A DNA stretch of 64,000 nt from JALONH01 sp046329235 (lineage in GTDB: Bacteria; Bacteroidota; Bacteroidia; Cytophagales; Cytophagaceae), in assembly GCA_046329235.1 (NCBI GenBank), contig JAXLVA010000001.1, positions 1,860,001 through 1,924,000 on the forward strand, in the 5' to 3' direction. A program made the position numbers and the translations under genes. The notes under the pieces were generated by a model. It ran no database searches. It was not told the origin of the DNA and saw only the letters and a program-made list of their open reading frames with translations. Below, piece by piece: positions 44,251-53,702 of this stretch; within the stretch, counting starts at the first letter, position 1, and each line of letters starts with the position of its first letter.

Positions 44251-46584
44251 TTAGAACGTAAAGTTGTAAGTAACAGATGGTATTGGCGCTGGGAAATAGA
44301 TAGCTTCGAAATAGCGCTCACCTTCATCATTCGTAGTAGTTATAACCGTCCATGGATTTATTCTGAATGCACCGTACACATTGTACACAGAGAAGTTCCA
44401 ACTACTTTCACCTGTCTTAAATAGTTTTTTCTTTTTATGATAAGTGGCAGAGAAATCCAATCGATGATAGCTTGGAAGTCTAAAGGAGTTTCGTTCAGGA
44501 TAAACACCTAACCAAAAATAATCATAATCATAACCTGCATTTGGTACACCTATAGGTCGCCCGCTACCGAAAACCCAGTTAGCCGATATATCCCAACGGT
44601 CATTGATTTTATAAGCACCTACAATATTTATATTATGTCTTCTGTCATACCCTGCAAAATATTTTTCACCATTATTAATCCCGTCAATTTTCTTATAACT
44701 CCAGGACAGAGTATAACTCACCCAACCTGTTAAGTCCCCTTTTTTCTTTTTCAAGAAAAACTCCGCTCCATAACTCCATCCTTTACCGGTACGAATTTGT
44801 GTTTCTAACTGAGGATTTAATAATATATCAGAGTTGTCTATGTAATCAATGGCATTCTGGAAATTCTTATAATAAAACTCTACCGAAGTTTCGAATGTAT
44901 TATCTCTTAAGTTTCTGAAATATCCTGCTGCTACTTGATCTACTACTTGAGGTTTAAAATGTACCCCTGCAGGCACCCACACATCAAATGGTACCGGTGA
45001 AAGCGAATTTGAAATCTGAGCCAAGTACTGAATATTTCTATTATAACCTACTTTGATAGAGCTTTTATCATTAATCAAATAGCGAGTTGACAAACGTGGT
45101 TCTAAGCCCCAATAATCCTTAATTAAATCTCCGCGCTTATAATAAGTTGTATCAGTAGTTTGCTTATTTACAGGATCACCATCATAAGAATAAACAACAC
45201 CGCTTCCCATATATCCAAACCAATTCAAGCGAAGACCATAATCCAAGGATACTTTATCATTAATCTTCTGAATATTGGAAGCAAATAAAGCAGCTTCTAA
45301 AGAATAAAAATTAGGTGTTTTTTGAGCTTTGAAAACATTATCATCACCTCTTGGAGTAAACTGTCCCGGCTGATATAAACGTTGCGCCATCGAAACACCA
45401 AAGTGTATATTATTGAATGAATTAGGTTGGTAATTAAAATCTGTTTTATATCCGTACTCTCTAATACCTGTTTTATAATCAAATTTAGTTGACCCAGCAT
45501 TAAGACCTAAAGTATAATCATATCGAGAATAAGTTCCATAAGTATTGATGATCATCTTATCACTCGCAATGTGTTTCCAATTGGCAGTTAAAGTAGTATT
45601 ACCCCATCGCTGTTGAAATACATCTGTGAATTTAAAACGGTCTTTACCATAGTAGGAGGAAATATAAAATGAGTTACGTGCATTCATTTTATAATCCATT
45701 CTACCATTCAAATCATAAAAATAAAGTTTATTGCTTCGGACATCTTCATTCGGTGATAACAACAAAAACAAATCAGCATAGGAACGTCTAGCAGAAATGA
45801 CATAGGACAACTTATCTTTGATAATAGGACCTTCTAAGGTTAACCTACTGGCGATTGTACCAATACCACCACTTGCACCAAACTTTTGCATGTTACCGGA
45901 TTTCGTTCTCACATCTAACATAGAGGATAAACGTCCGCCATACTGAGAGGGAACTCCGGCTTTATATAGTTCTACACTTTTAACTGCGTCTGCATTAAAT
46001 ATAGAGAAGATACCAAACAAATGGGCTGCATTATACAACGGCGCTTCATCTATCAATATTAAATTTTGATCCGCACCACCTCCACGCACATATAAACCGG
46101 TACTACCTTCACCTGCTACCTGTACACCGGGTAATGTCTGAACGTTTTTAATAACATCCACTTCACCAAATAAAGCAGGCATTTTCTTAATTTCCTCTAT
46201 GGTCAATTCTGTAACACCCATAGAAGTGTTTTCAACATTTTTGTTTTGCTTATCAGCAGTAATTACAACCGCCTCTCCCACATCTTCTGCTTCCATAGAA
46301 AAATTATAGGTTGCAGGACCTGTCACTTCAATTGGTTTCACTATAGGCTGAAAACCGGTATAGTTAATTACAATATTGTATTTGCCCGGAGGTAATTCTA
46401 ATACGAATTTCCCGTCCACATTGGTAACAGTTCCGAAGGATGTTCCTTGTGCCATCACTACTGCCCCTATAATAGGAACACCTGAACTATCTACTACCTC
46501 TCCGCTTATTTTAAACTTACTCTGACTATTCCCTTGCATAGCAAAACCTATGAATAAGAATAGAAGTACGACTATCTTTCTCAT
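44251..46584 (-). CDS. TonB-dependent outer-membrane receptor with carboxypeptidase-like N-domain
   Basis: 777 residues. Signal, then a CarboxypepD_reg-like domain about 25-105 (GEVVDSSGVPIIGAVVMA), a plug domain about 125-225 (LPGVQVAGEGSTGLYVRGGG) and a 22-strand-type barrel ending in a C-terminal Phe (VTYNFTF). It imports a ligand across the outer membrane with TonB energy. At this length, with a DUF4249 partner rather than SusD, it is not a standard SusC. The ligand is unknown. Confidence 0.92.
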   Translation of the reverse strand: MRKIVVLLFLFIGFAMQGNSQSKFKISGEVVDSSGVPIIGAVVMAQGTSFGTVTNVDGKFVLELPPGKYNIVINYTGFQPIVKPIEVTGPATYNFSMEAEDVGEAVVITADKQNKNVENTSMGVTELTIEEIKKMPALFGEVDVIKNVQTLPGVQVAGEGSTGLYVRGGGADQNLILIDEAPLYNAAHLFGIFSIFNADAVKSVELYKAGVPSQYGGRLSSMLDVRTKSGNMQKFGASGGIGTIASRLTLEGPIIKDKLSYVISARRSYADLFLLLSPNEDVRSNKLYFYDLNGRMDYKMNARNSFYISSYYGKDRFKFTDVFQQRWGNTTLTANWKHIASDKMIINTYGTYSRYDYTLGLNAGSTKFDYKTGIREYGYKTDFNYQPNSFNNIHFGVSMAQRLYQPGQFTPRGDDNVFKAQKTPNFYSLEAALFASNIQKINDKVSLDYGLRLNWFGYMGSGVVYSYDGDPVNKQTTDTTYYKRGDLIKDYWGLEPRLSTRYLINDKSSIKVGYNRNIQYLAQISNSLSPVPFDVWVPAGVHFKPQVVDQVAAGYFRNLRDNTFETSVEFYYKNFQNAIDYIDNSDILLNPQLETQIRTGKGWSYGAEFFLKKKKGDLTGWVSYTLSWSYKKIDGINNGEKYFAGYDRRHNINIVGAYKINDRWDISANWVFGSGRPIGVPNAGYDYDYFWLGVYPERNSFRLPSYHRLDFSATYHKKKKLFKTGESSWNFSVYNVYGAFRINPWTVITTTNDEGERYFEAIYFPAPIPSVTYNFTF

Positions 46585-46619
46585 TTTATCGACGACTACA
46601 ACCTTTAAAACAATATTAT

Positions 46620-46637
46620 AAAGTAAATGTTTACTTT
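46620..46637. promoter_or_regulatory. Perfect inverted repeat upstream of the TonB receptor gene
   Basis: AAAGTAAA (46620-46627), 2-base centre, TTTACTTT (46630-46637), 36 bases before the receptor start on the minus strand. A -7-like TAATATTG follows on the minus strand. With a 2-base centre it suits a dimeric DNA-binding protein better than an RNA hairpin. Confidence 0.4.
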
Positions 46638-46682
46638 TTGATTAACTATCTATTCTTATGACTGAAAAAATACTTCCCACCC

Positions 46683-47495
46683 CTACGGAGTATAGGAATA
46701 AATTTGAAGCGCGTTATTTTTTATACAATATAACTTCTGATTGCTAATGAATACTTCTTTTACTCCAACAAAGTCCGTGTGCTCTATTATTACATCTTTA
46801 TATGTATACAAATGAATCAAATGAATCTTCCCATCTCCTTTACTATACACTATGCTTTCTTCGTGAAAACTAAAATACGTGAGTCCTACCACCGGAAGTT
46901 TAGTTTTATAGTTACCCATATTATCAAATATCAACACTCCAGAATTGGCGTCATTTATAAATAATAAATTTTGATACTCTTTAATAAAGTTCATATCATA
47001 CGACCTTGGATCTATCAATAAATCCATAGGTGTAGAAATATCCACAGATTGATAGGTTGTATTATATTTTTTTAAAGTAAAATCTGCATCATCTACTACC
47101 CATATCGATTGATCTAATGCCGGTGTTGCTAAACGAGCGTAACCAACTTTGTCCGGATTAAAACTTAAACTTTGAGAAGCGTTAAGGAATCTGTCTATAT
47201 AATAGAACACTTGAAAGTCACGATAAAAAATAAATATATTAACATTACGATAAGCTTCAATAGAACTTATGGCACCTCTGCGCGGTGGTGAGTAATTCAC
47301 CATTTGTTTACCTAAGGAATCCAGTTTATAAAAATTACCCTTCTCATCCGCGACATAAGCAAATCCATAAGGGTCGTAAGAAACAGCAACTGCCTTACCT
47401 GGAATTTGAACACTAGTTAACGGCTTTATTTGTTGCGCCCAAGAAGATGGAACCAACACTATAAGAAAACAAAAGATGGTAATTATTTTTCCCAT
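46683..47495 (-). CDS. Exported beta-propeller-like protein, function unknown
   Basis: 270 residues. Signal ending SSWAQ. Repeating strands such as YGFAYVADEKGNFYKLD, QSIWVVDDADFTLKKY and NLLFINDANSGVLIFD suggest a propeller of about six blades of WD40/NHL type. The start overlaps the end of lpxH by 13 bases, so it is probably the last gene of the rsfS-ftsH-LUD-lpxH operon. No ligand or enzyme motif is visible. Confidence 0.7.
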   Translation of the reverse strand: MGKIITIFCFLIVLVPSSWAQQIKPLTSVQIPGKAVAVSYDPYGFAYVADEKGNFYKLDSLGKQMVNYSPPRRGAISSIEAYRNVNIFIFYRDFQVFYYIDRFLNASQSLSFNPDKVGYARLATPALDQSIWVVDDADFTLKKYNTTYQSVDISTPMDLLIDPRSYDMNFIKEYQNLLFINDANSGVLIFDNMGNYKTKLPVVGLTYFSFHEESIVYSKGDGKIHLIHLYTYKDVIIEHTDFVGVKEVFISNQKLYCIKNNALQIYSYTP

Positions 47496-48247
47496 GTTTT
47501 TAATTCTAATCCGTTTTCATCAATAGTAGCATACGTATAATAACGAATCCAATCACCTATATTGACATATCGGGATTGATTTTTAATATTCATATCTAAT
47601 GCCAAATGTCGATGGCCGAAGATATATGCATCTCTATGTTTCTTAGTTTCTTCTTGTGTACAGTATTGAAACAAAAACTCCTCTTCACCAAAGAAACGAT
47701 CATCTTGATTATTCAATCGACTCTTTCCAGACCAATAATGTGCAATGCCCATACCGATGGCCGGAGGCACCATTTTAAATATCCATTGAAAAAATGGATT
47801 ATGAAAAACCCATTTCATGCACTTATAAAAATAATCACCGGGACCTAAACCATCTCCATGCCCTATCAGATATGTCTTCTGATTAATCACAAACTCCACC
47901 GGCTCTCGAAATATCTTTACACCTAACTCTTCTTCTAAATAACCAAACATCCACATATCATGATTCCCGGTAAACACATACACGGGTATCCCTTTATCTG
48001 TAAGTTCAGCTATTTTACCTTGCAGACGAACAAAGCCTTTAGGAATAACATATTTGTATTCAAACCAAAAATCGAACAAGTCTCCTAATAAGAAGACAGC
48101 TTCGGCAGTTGGTTCAATTGCATTTAAGAATTCAATTACTTTTTTCTCACGAGGTAACGATGCTTTTCTATTAGGCGCACCTAAATGAAAATCAGATAAA
48201 AAATAAATCTTTTTACCGTTACCTGTGTTTAAATTATAGGGATTCAT
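47483..48247 (-). CDS. lpxH: UDP-2,3-diacylglucosamine diphosphatase (LpxH family)
   Basis: About 254 residues from the Met at 48247 (MNPYNLNTGNGKK). An earlier Met at 48280 would run deeper into the upstream gene and add residues of no family likeness. Calcineurin-type metal motifs appear in order: SDFHLG, GDLFDFW, GNHD, GHGDG and FGHRH. LpxH removes UMP from UDP-2,3-diacylglucosamine to give lipid X in lipid A synthesis. It overlaps the LUD gene by 14 bases. Confidence 0.88.
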   Translation of the reverse strand: MNPYNLNTGNGKKIYFLSDFHLGAPNRKASLPREKKVIEFLNAIEPTAEAVFLLGDLFDFWFEYKYVIPKGFVRLQGKIAELTDKGIPVYVFTGNHDMWMFGYLEEELGVKIFREPVEFVINQKTYLIGHGDGLGPGDYFYKCMKWVFHNPFFQWIFKMVPPAIGMGIAHYWSGKSRLNNQDDRFFGEEEFLFQYCTQEETKKHRDAYIFGHRHLALDMNIKNQSRYVNIGDWIRYYTYATIDENGLELKTWEK

Positions 48248-48881
48248 CCAGTAAAAACAATAATAACTCTTTAGGACCATGCGCTCCTAAAACTAATGTC
48301 TTTTCAATATCAGCCGTTCTACTTGGACCTGTTTCTAAACAAATCATAGAAGGTAAACGAACCGGATATTTCACTTTCATTGCTTCTAAACCATCTTTAA
48401 TATCGTACACAATTTGATCAGTTGTTGCAATGACAATATGAATATGAGGATAGATGGACAATCTTCTTCCTGAAATAGTACCGGAGGATAATAACACACT
48501 ACCTGTACGCGCTACCAGAAAATCACAACTGGTAATACCTACCTCTGCATTATCAAATGCTTTCTCGCTGGTTTCTATTTCAATTTTACTTCCTTCTAAA
48601 ACATCAATGATGTTCTTTTCCCACACAAAAATATCCTTATGAATATTACGAGCTGTTAGTACTTGGCGAAGTTGCGCTTGTAAATCAGCCACACCATCCA
48701 CGTAGAAAAACTCCGCTTTGGTTTTGATAAAGTTTTGTGCAAAGAGAACGGACAAATCCTCCTCATCTGACTTAGTGTAAATGTCAGATGAGAAGTTTGG
48801 TTCCGGAGGAATAGTATTTCGACGCGTATAGGCGCCTCTGATTTTTTTTAGAATTGCTTCTTTGGATGGATTTAACGCCAT
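48234..48881 (-). CDS. LUD-domain protein (LutC/YkgG family)
   Basis: 215 residues. The C-terminal half is a LUD domain with VGITSCDFLVARTGSVLL, VIATTDQIV and SMICLETGPSRTADIEKTLVLG (the last cited by its core TGPSRTADIE). In Bacillus, LutC is part of a lactate-oxidising complex, but no lutA or lutB is here. The gene is 2 bases downstream of ftsH. From memory this position next to ftsH recurs in Bacteroidota, so the role may not be lactate use. Confidence 0.82.
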   Translation of the reverse strand: MALNPSKEAILKKIRGAYTRRNTIPPEPNFSSDIYTKSDEEDLSVLFAQNFIKTKAEFFYVDGVADLQAQLRQVLTARNIHKDIFVWEKNIIDVLEGSKIEIETSEKAFDNAEVGITSCDFLVARTGSVLLSSGTISGRRLSIYPHIHIVIATTDQIVYDIKDGLEAMKVKYPVRLPSMICLETGPSRTADIEKTLVLGAHGPKELLLFLLDESL

Positions 48882-48883
48882 AG

Positions 48884-50953
48884 TTAAGATGCGTTTTCAG
48901 TAGTATCCGTTACATTTGTAGTTGGTTCGGGTGTTGCTGCCGGCTCTTCTGATTTCACAGTAGACTCAGCCGTAGCTCCATTAGAACCGTTACCATTTAG
49001 GTAAGCTTCATAAGTTGTTTGTTGCTCAAACGGACGCTTACCAATTAATGCTTCTAAATCTGATTGGAAGATGATTTCTTTTTGCAATAATTCTTTAGCA
49101 AGAATTTCTAATGCATCTCTCTTCTCTAATAGCAACTTCTTAGTTCTTTCGTAAGCTACTTCGACAATTCGACGAGCTTCTTCATCGATTGTTTTAGCGG
49201 TTGCTTCTGAATATGGTTTATTGAATGAATATTCATTCGCTTTAGAATCATAGAAGGATATATTACCAATCTTATCATTCATACCATATACCGATACCAT
49301 GCTATAAGCCAACTTCGTAATTCTTTCTAAATCACTTAGCGCACCGGTAGATATTTTACCAAAGATAATTTCTTCGGCTGCACGACCACCTAAAGTCATA
49401 CACATTTCATCCATCAACTGTTCGGTAGTATATAAGAACTGTTCTTTAGGTAAGTATTGCGCATAACCTAAGGCCGCAATACCACGAGGAACGATACTTA
49501 CTTTCACTAATGGATTTGCATGTTCTAGATACCATCCTGCCACAGCGTGACCGGCTTCATGGTAAGCAACAATTTTCTTTTCTTCCGGAGAAATGATTTT
49601 ATTTTTCTTCTCAAGACCACCAATCACACGGTCAACCGCATCTTGGAAATCTTGCATATCAATTTCGGATTTGTTTCTACGAGCTGCAATTAAAGCAGCT
49701 TCGTTACATACGTTCATGATTTCAGCCCCTGCAAAACCAGGAGTTTGAGTAGCTAATTTCTTAGGGTCTACGTCTGCTCCTAACTTCAATGGTTTCAAGT
49801 GTACTTTGAAGATTTGCTCACGACCTACAATATCCGGCTTGTCGATACTAATCATACGGTCAAATCGACCTGGACGAAGTAATGCAGCATCTAATACATC
49901 CGGACGGTTGGTTGCAGCTAAGATGATAACGGCAGTATCTGTACCAAATCCATCCATCTCAACAAGCAACGAGTTTAATGTATTTTCACGCTCATCGTTA
50001 GCGCCAGGCATTGAACCTCTACCACGCATACGACCAATCGCATCAATCTCATCAATGAAAATAATACAAGGTGCTTTTTCTTTTGCTTGTTTGAATAAGT
50101 CACGTACACGTGCCGCACCTACCCCAACAAACATTTCAACGAAGTCAGAACCGGATAAAGAGAAGAATGGAACTCCCGCTTCGCCAGCTACGGCTTTTGC
50201 CAATAAAGTTTTACCTGTACCCGGAGGGCCTACTAACAAGGCACCTTTAGGAATTTTACCACCAAGCTTCGTGAACTTAGTTGGGTTCTGTAAGAAGTCT
50301 ACAATTTCTTTTACTTCTTCTTTAGCTTCATCTAAACCTGCAACATCTTTGAAAGTGATTTTCACTTTGTTCTCAGCATCAAACAACGCTGCCTTCGATT
50401 TACCAATGTTGAATATTTGACCGCCGGCTCCGCCACCCGCCATACGGCGTAGTAGATACCATGTACCAAACAATAAGAATACCCAGAAAGCTAAACTGAT
50501 TAATGTATTGGTTAACTCCGCGCGATCGCTATCAATTTCCAAAGGAACTTGTTTGCTTTCCGGAACCTTATTGTCATCATTTAATCTTTTGAAAGAAGTG
50601 TAGAAGTCATAATTAGGAGGCACTTCAAATTTGAAATGAGGTCCTTTAGAAACACCTGAGATAGGGCTGTTCTTTTTCAAACGTTCATAACGACCGCTAT
50701 TTACCGCTTCATCATTAAGAGTAACTTCTACTACTCGGCTATTCACCAGTACTACTTTCTCCACATCATGTTTCAAGTACATATCTTGAAACGACTTTTC
50801 AGTTATGGTTTGAGCGGAATCAGACCCGCTGAAATAAGCAATACCTAAAACTAAAAGTAGTAATCCTGAGATTACTAAAATTTGTAAATTCGACTTAGGT
50901 GCCGGATTAGTCGGCATCATGTTCTTTCTTTTTTTATTATCTATCTCACTCAT
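48884..50953 (-). CDS. ftsH: ATP-dependent zinc metalloprotease FtsH
   Basis: 689 residues. Two membrane helices (about 25-45 and 150-170) flank a periplasmic domain. The AAA+ ATPase has Walker A GPPGTGKT (about 243), Walker B IIFIDEIDAIG and SRH ATNRPDVLDAALLRPGRFD (cited core NRPDVLDAALLRPG). The zinc protease site is HEAGH (about 465), with a further Asp in GALSDLERIT. It degrades misfolded membrane proteins and regulators, including lipid A enzymes in other bacteria. The C-terminal tail is Glu/Thr-rich. It lies 39 bases after rsfS. Confidence 0.97.
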   Translation of the reverse strand: MSEIDNKKRKNMMPTNPAPKSNLQILVISGLLLLVLGIAYFSGSDSAQTITEKSFQDMYLKHDVEKVVLVNSRVVEVTLNDEAVNSGRYERLKKNSPISGVSKGPHFKFEVPPNYDFYTSFKRLNDDNKVPESKQVPLEIDSDRAELTNTLISLAFWVFLLFGTWYLLRRMAGGGAGGQIFNIGKSKAALFDAENKVKITFKDVAGLDEAKEEVKEIVDFLQNPTKFTKLGGKIPKGALLVGPPGTGKTLLAKAVAGEAGVPFFSLSGSDFVEMFVGVGAARVRDLFKQAKEKAPCIIFIDEIDAIGRMRGRGSMPGANDERENTLNSLLVEMDGFGTDTAVIILAATNRPDVLDAALLRPGRFDRMISIDKPDIVGREQIFKVHLKPLKLGADVDPKKLATQTPGFAGAEIMNVCNEAALIAARRNKSEIDMQDFQDAVDRVIGGLEKKNKIISPEEKKIVAYHEAGHAVAGWYLEHANPLVKVSIVPRGIAALGYAQYLPKEQFLYTTEQLMDEMCMTLGGRAAEEIIFGKISTGALSDLERITKLAYSMVSVYGMNDKIGNISFYDSKANEYSFNKPYSEATAKTIDEEARRIVEVAYERTKKLLLEKRDALEILAKELLQKEIIFQSDLEALIGKRPFEQQTTYEAYLNGNGSNGATAESTVKSEEPAATPEPTTNVTDTTENAS

Positions 50954-50992
50954 ATTTTCAGAGACGTTTGCACGTCATAAATATTGTACAAC

Positions 50993-51370
50993 TTAATTTA
51001 ACTCAGGCACCGGGATACGTTCTGCATCACCCCACAATTCTTCTATGCCATAAAATTCACGTTTATCACGACGCATCACGTGCACCATGATATCTACATA
51101 ATCTAACAAAATCCATTCCTTAGCTTGTAATCCGTCCACTCGAGCAGGATGTTCTCCTACTTCATTAAAAACTTTATCTTCAATAGACTTGAAAATAGCA
51201 TCTGCCTGATTATCGGAGTTAGCGGTGCAAATGACAAAATAATCAACAACAGGCCCTTTTAGCTTTCTAAGATCTAAAATTTGGATGTTTTCTGCTTTCT
51301 TATCTTGCATCCCCAAAACTATCCAATCCAAGAGGTTTGATTTTTTTGTACTTTTTTTCGTTTTTGCCAC
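50993..51370 (-). CDS. rsfS: Ribosome silencing factor RsfS
   Basis: 125 residues. Family motifs include VDYFVICTANSDNQADAI, VFNEVGEHPARVDGLQ (cited core EHPARVDGLQ), WILLDYVDIMVHVM and EFYGIEELWGDA. RsfS binds uL14 and blocks subunit joining when nutrients are short. The N-terminus is Lys-rich. It is first in the minus-strand rsfS-ftsH-LUD-lpxH operon and divergent from birA across 45 bases. Confidence 0.93.
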   Translation of the reverse strand: MAKTKKSTKKSNLLDWIVLGMQDKKAENIQILDLRKLKGPVVDYFVICTANSDNQADAIFKSIEDKVFNEVGEHPARVDGLQAKEWILLDYVDIMVHVMRRDKREFYGIEELWGDAERIPVPELN

Positions 51371-51415
51371 TTGTTAATACTTCTCTTTAATAAACCTTAA
51401 ATTTAATAAAATCCT

Positions 51416-52171
51416 TTGTACAATAAGCCTACCAATACGATTTTCACGGGTCAGAACATCATTTTTCTGCCAAGTTGTCCGTCAACGAACACCTACGCAC
51501 TAGAACTGCTTAAAAATAAGGAGATTGCGGAAGGAACAATCGTCATAACGGACGAGCAAAGCTCCGGTCGTGGACAAAGAGGTAACACCTGGTGGAGTGA
51601 ACCGGGTAAAAATTTAACTTTTTCTATAATTCTACATCCCCAATTAAGCTCTCCGGTGAATCTTTTCCCTTTAACCATGTTAGCTGCCGTGGCTATCCAA
51701 GATACTATTCAACCTTGGCTTTCAAAACCTGTTTGTATTAAATGGCCTAATGATATTTTGGTTGGAGATAAAAAAGTAGCCGGAATTCTGGTTGAAAATA
51801 TTTGGCGAGGCTCGCAATTACATTCTTCGGTTGTTGGTATTGGACTCAATGTTCAACAAACCATATTTCAATGGGATAAAGCCTCTTCTTTGTTGACTGA
51901 AAATGCTATAGAAAGCAATAAGCAAGCGGTGTTAAACCAACTATGCGTTAACCTAGAAAAATGGTATCAAGATTTATCCAATGGAAACGTGCTTTGGGAT
52001 TATTATAGTCAATGTATTTATCGAAGAGGACAAACTATTTCATTTAAATATGAAGACCATATCCATACAGGTATACTACTTGGTGTGGAGATAGATGGTA
52101 AAATCAGGTTGGAAGACAGTAATGGAAAGGTATACAGCGATTACCATCCGGCGATTCAATTGACCTACTAG
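51416..52171 (+). CDS. birA: Biotin-[acetyl-CoA-carboxylase] ligase
   Basis: 251 residues. The catalytic motif SSGRGQRGNTWWSEPGKN (about 50-67) binds biotinyl-AMP, and KWPNDILVGDKKVAGILVE continues the fold. A small C-terminal SH3-like domain follows. There is no N-terminal HTH, so it attaches biotin to carrier proteins but does not repress. The frame starts with TTG at 51416 and no ATG occurs before the conserved core (PSCPSTNTYA), so an unusual start codon is likely. It is the divergent partner of rsfS. Confidence 0.92.
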   Translation: MYNKPTNTIFTGQNIIFLPSCPSTNTYALELLKNKEIAEGTIVITDEQSSGRGQRGNTWWSEPGKNLTFSIILHPQLSSPVNLFPLTMLAAVAIQDTIQPWLSKPVCIKWPNDILVGDKKVAGILVENIWRGSQLHSSVVGIGLNVQQTIFQWDKASSLLTENAIESNKQAVLNQLCVNLEKWYQDLSNGNVLWDYYSQCIYRRGQTISFKYEDHIHTGILLGVEIDGKIRLEDSNGKVYSDYHPAIQLTY

Positions 52172-52302
52172 AAATCCTAGTCGAATCCTCTAAAAATGAC
52201 AAAACATATCCACTTTTTAGATTATTATTCTATTTAAAACACAAAATATAGGTATATACTCCAAACCTTATCCTTTTATCCCTTTTTTATACTTTTAGTT
52301 AG

Positions 52303-52314
52303 TATATTTGTACC
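52303..52314 (+). promoter_or_regulatory. Bacteroidota-type -7 promoter box of ahcY
   Basis: TATATTTG (52303-52310) fits TAnnTTTG and is followed by TACC. It lies 30 bases before the ahcY start. Confidence 0.65.
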
Positions 52315-52340
52315 ATTGAATTCGTAAATCCTTTATTATC

Positions 52341-53648
52341 ATGGTAGATACCTACGTAAAATACAAAGTAAAAGACATTTCCCTAGCTGCATGGGGAAGA
52401 AAAGAAATTGAATTAGCGGAAGCTGAAATGCCGGGTTTGATGGCCATTCGTGAAGAATTTGGTCCTTCTCAACCATTAAAAGGTGCGCGTGTAGCAGGTT
52501 GTTTACACATGACTATCCAAACGGCTGTATTAATTGAAACATTAGTGGCTTTAGGAGCTGAAGTTACTTGGTCTTCTTGTAACATCTTCTCTACTCAAGA
52601 TCACGCTGCTGCTGCTATTGCTGCTGCAGGTATCTCTGTTTATGCTTGGAAAGGTATGAACGAAGAAGAATTCGACTGGTGTATCGAACAAACTTTATAC
52701 TTCGGTGAAGATCGTCAACCATTGAACATGATTTTAGATGACGGTGGTGATTTAACCAACATGGTATTAGATCGTTTCCCTGAGTTAGTAAAAGGTATCC
52801 GTGGTATCTCTGAAGAGACTACTACCGGTGTATTACGTTTGAAAGACAGAGAAAAAGCCGGTAAACTTCCGTTACCTGCTATCAATATCAATGACTCCGT
52901 TACTAAATCTAAATTTGATAACAAATACGGTTGTAAAGAATCATTAGTAGATGGTATCCGTCGTGCTACTGATATCATGATGGCCGGTAAAGTAGCGGTT
53001 GTTGCTGGTTACGGTGACGTAGGAAAAGGTTCTGCTGCTTCTTTACGTGGTGCCGGTGCTCGTGTTATCGTTACTGAAATCGATCCTATCTGTGCATTAC
53101 AAGCAGCTATGGATGGTTACGAAGTAAAACCAATGGCAGTTGCTGTTCCTCGTGCAGACATTATCGTTACTGCTACAGGTAACAAAGACATCGTTACCGG
53201 TGTTCACTTCAAAGCAATGAAAGACAAAGCTATCGTTTGTAACATTGGTCACTTTGATAATGAAATTGACATGGCTTGGTTAAATAAAAACTACGGTGCA
53301 TCTAAAGTAAACGTAAAACCACAAGTAGATATCTACAACGTAGATGGTCATGATGTAATCATTCTTGCGGAAGGTCGTTTAGTGAACTTAGGTTGTGCTA
53401 CAGGTCACCCATCTTTCGTAATGTCTAGCTCATTCACTAACCAAGTGATTGCTCAGTTAGAATTATGGCAATCGGCTGCTAGCTACGAAAACAAAGTATA
53501 CACTCTTCCTAAACACTTAGATGAGAAAGTAGCTCGTTTACATTTAGCTAAAATCGGTGTTGATTTAGAAGTATTATCTAAAGATCAAGCTGACTACATT
53601 GGCGTATCGGTAGATGGTCCATACAAAAACAACGAATACCGTTACTAA
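52341..53648 (+). CDS. ahcY: Adenosylhomocysteinase
   Basis: 435 residues. NAD-binding motif GYGDVGKGSA (about 225-234). Substrate residues lie in HMTIQTAVLIETL, SSCNIFSTQDHAAAAIAA (cited core NIFSTQDHAAA) and NINDSVTKSKFDN, and the C-terminus ends in the conserved PYKNNEYRY with KxxxYRY-like form. It splits S-adenosylhomocysteine to adenosine and homocysteine, recycling the methyl cycle. Codon use is strongly biased to a few preferred codons, as for a highly expressed gene. It has its own promoter and terminator. Confidence 0.97.
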   Translation: MVDTYVKYKVKDISLAAWGRKEIELAEAEMPGLMAIREEFGPSQPLKGARVAGCLHMTIQTAVLIETLVALGAEVTWSSCNIFSTQDHAAAAIAAAGISVYAWKGMNEEEFDWCIEQTLYFGEDRQPLNMILDDGGDLTNMVLDRFPELVKGIRGISEETTTGVLRLKDREKAGKLPLPAININDSVTKSKFDNKYGCKESLVDGIRRATDIMMAGKVAVVAGYGDVGKGSAASLRGAGARVIVTEIDPICALQAAMDGYEVKPMAVAVPRADIIVTATGNKDIVTGVHFKAMKDKAIVCNIGHFDNEIDMAWLNKNYGASKVNVKPQVDIYNVDGHDVIILAEGRLVNLGCATGHPSFVMSSSFTNQVIAQLELWQSAASYENKVYTLPKHLDEKVARLHLAKIGVDLEVLSKDQADYIGVSVDGPYKNNEYRY

Positions 53649-53669
53649 TCATCGGTATTTCTAAATAAT

Positions 53670-53700
53670 AAAAAAGCCTCGATATCATCGAGGCTTTTTT
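53670..53700. terminator. Bidirectional terminator between ahcY and a membrane protein gene
   Basis: Stem AAAAAAGCCTCGAT (53670-53683), loop ATC, ATCGAGGCTTTTTT (53687-53700), with T-runs on both strands and between convergent genes. Confidence 0.9.
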
Positions 53701-53702
53701 AT

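Noticed and set aside
48234..48881. Lactate utilisation operon from the LutC-like protein
   Set aside because: No lutA or lutB is adjacent and the gene sits in the ftsH operon, so a lactate role is not supported.
49806..50420. 204-residue plus-strand frame opposite ftsH
   Set aside because: It lies wholly within the conserved AAA coding region on the other strand and has a low-complexity Ser/Asn composition typical of antisense frames.
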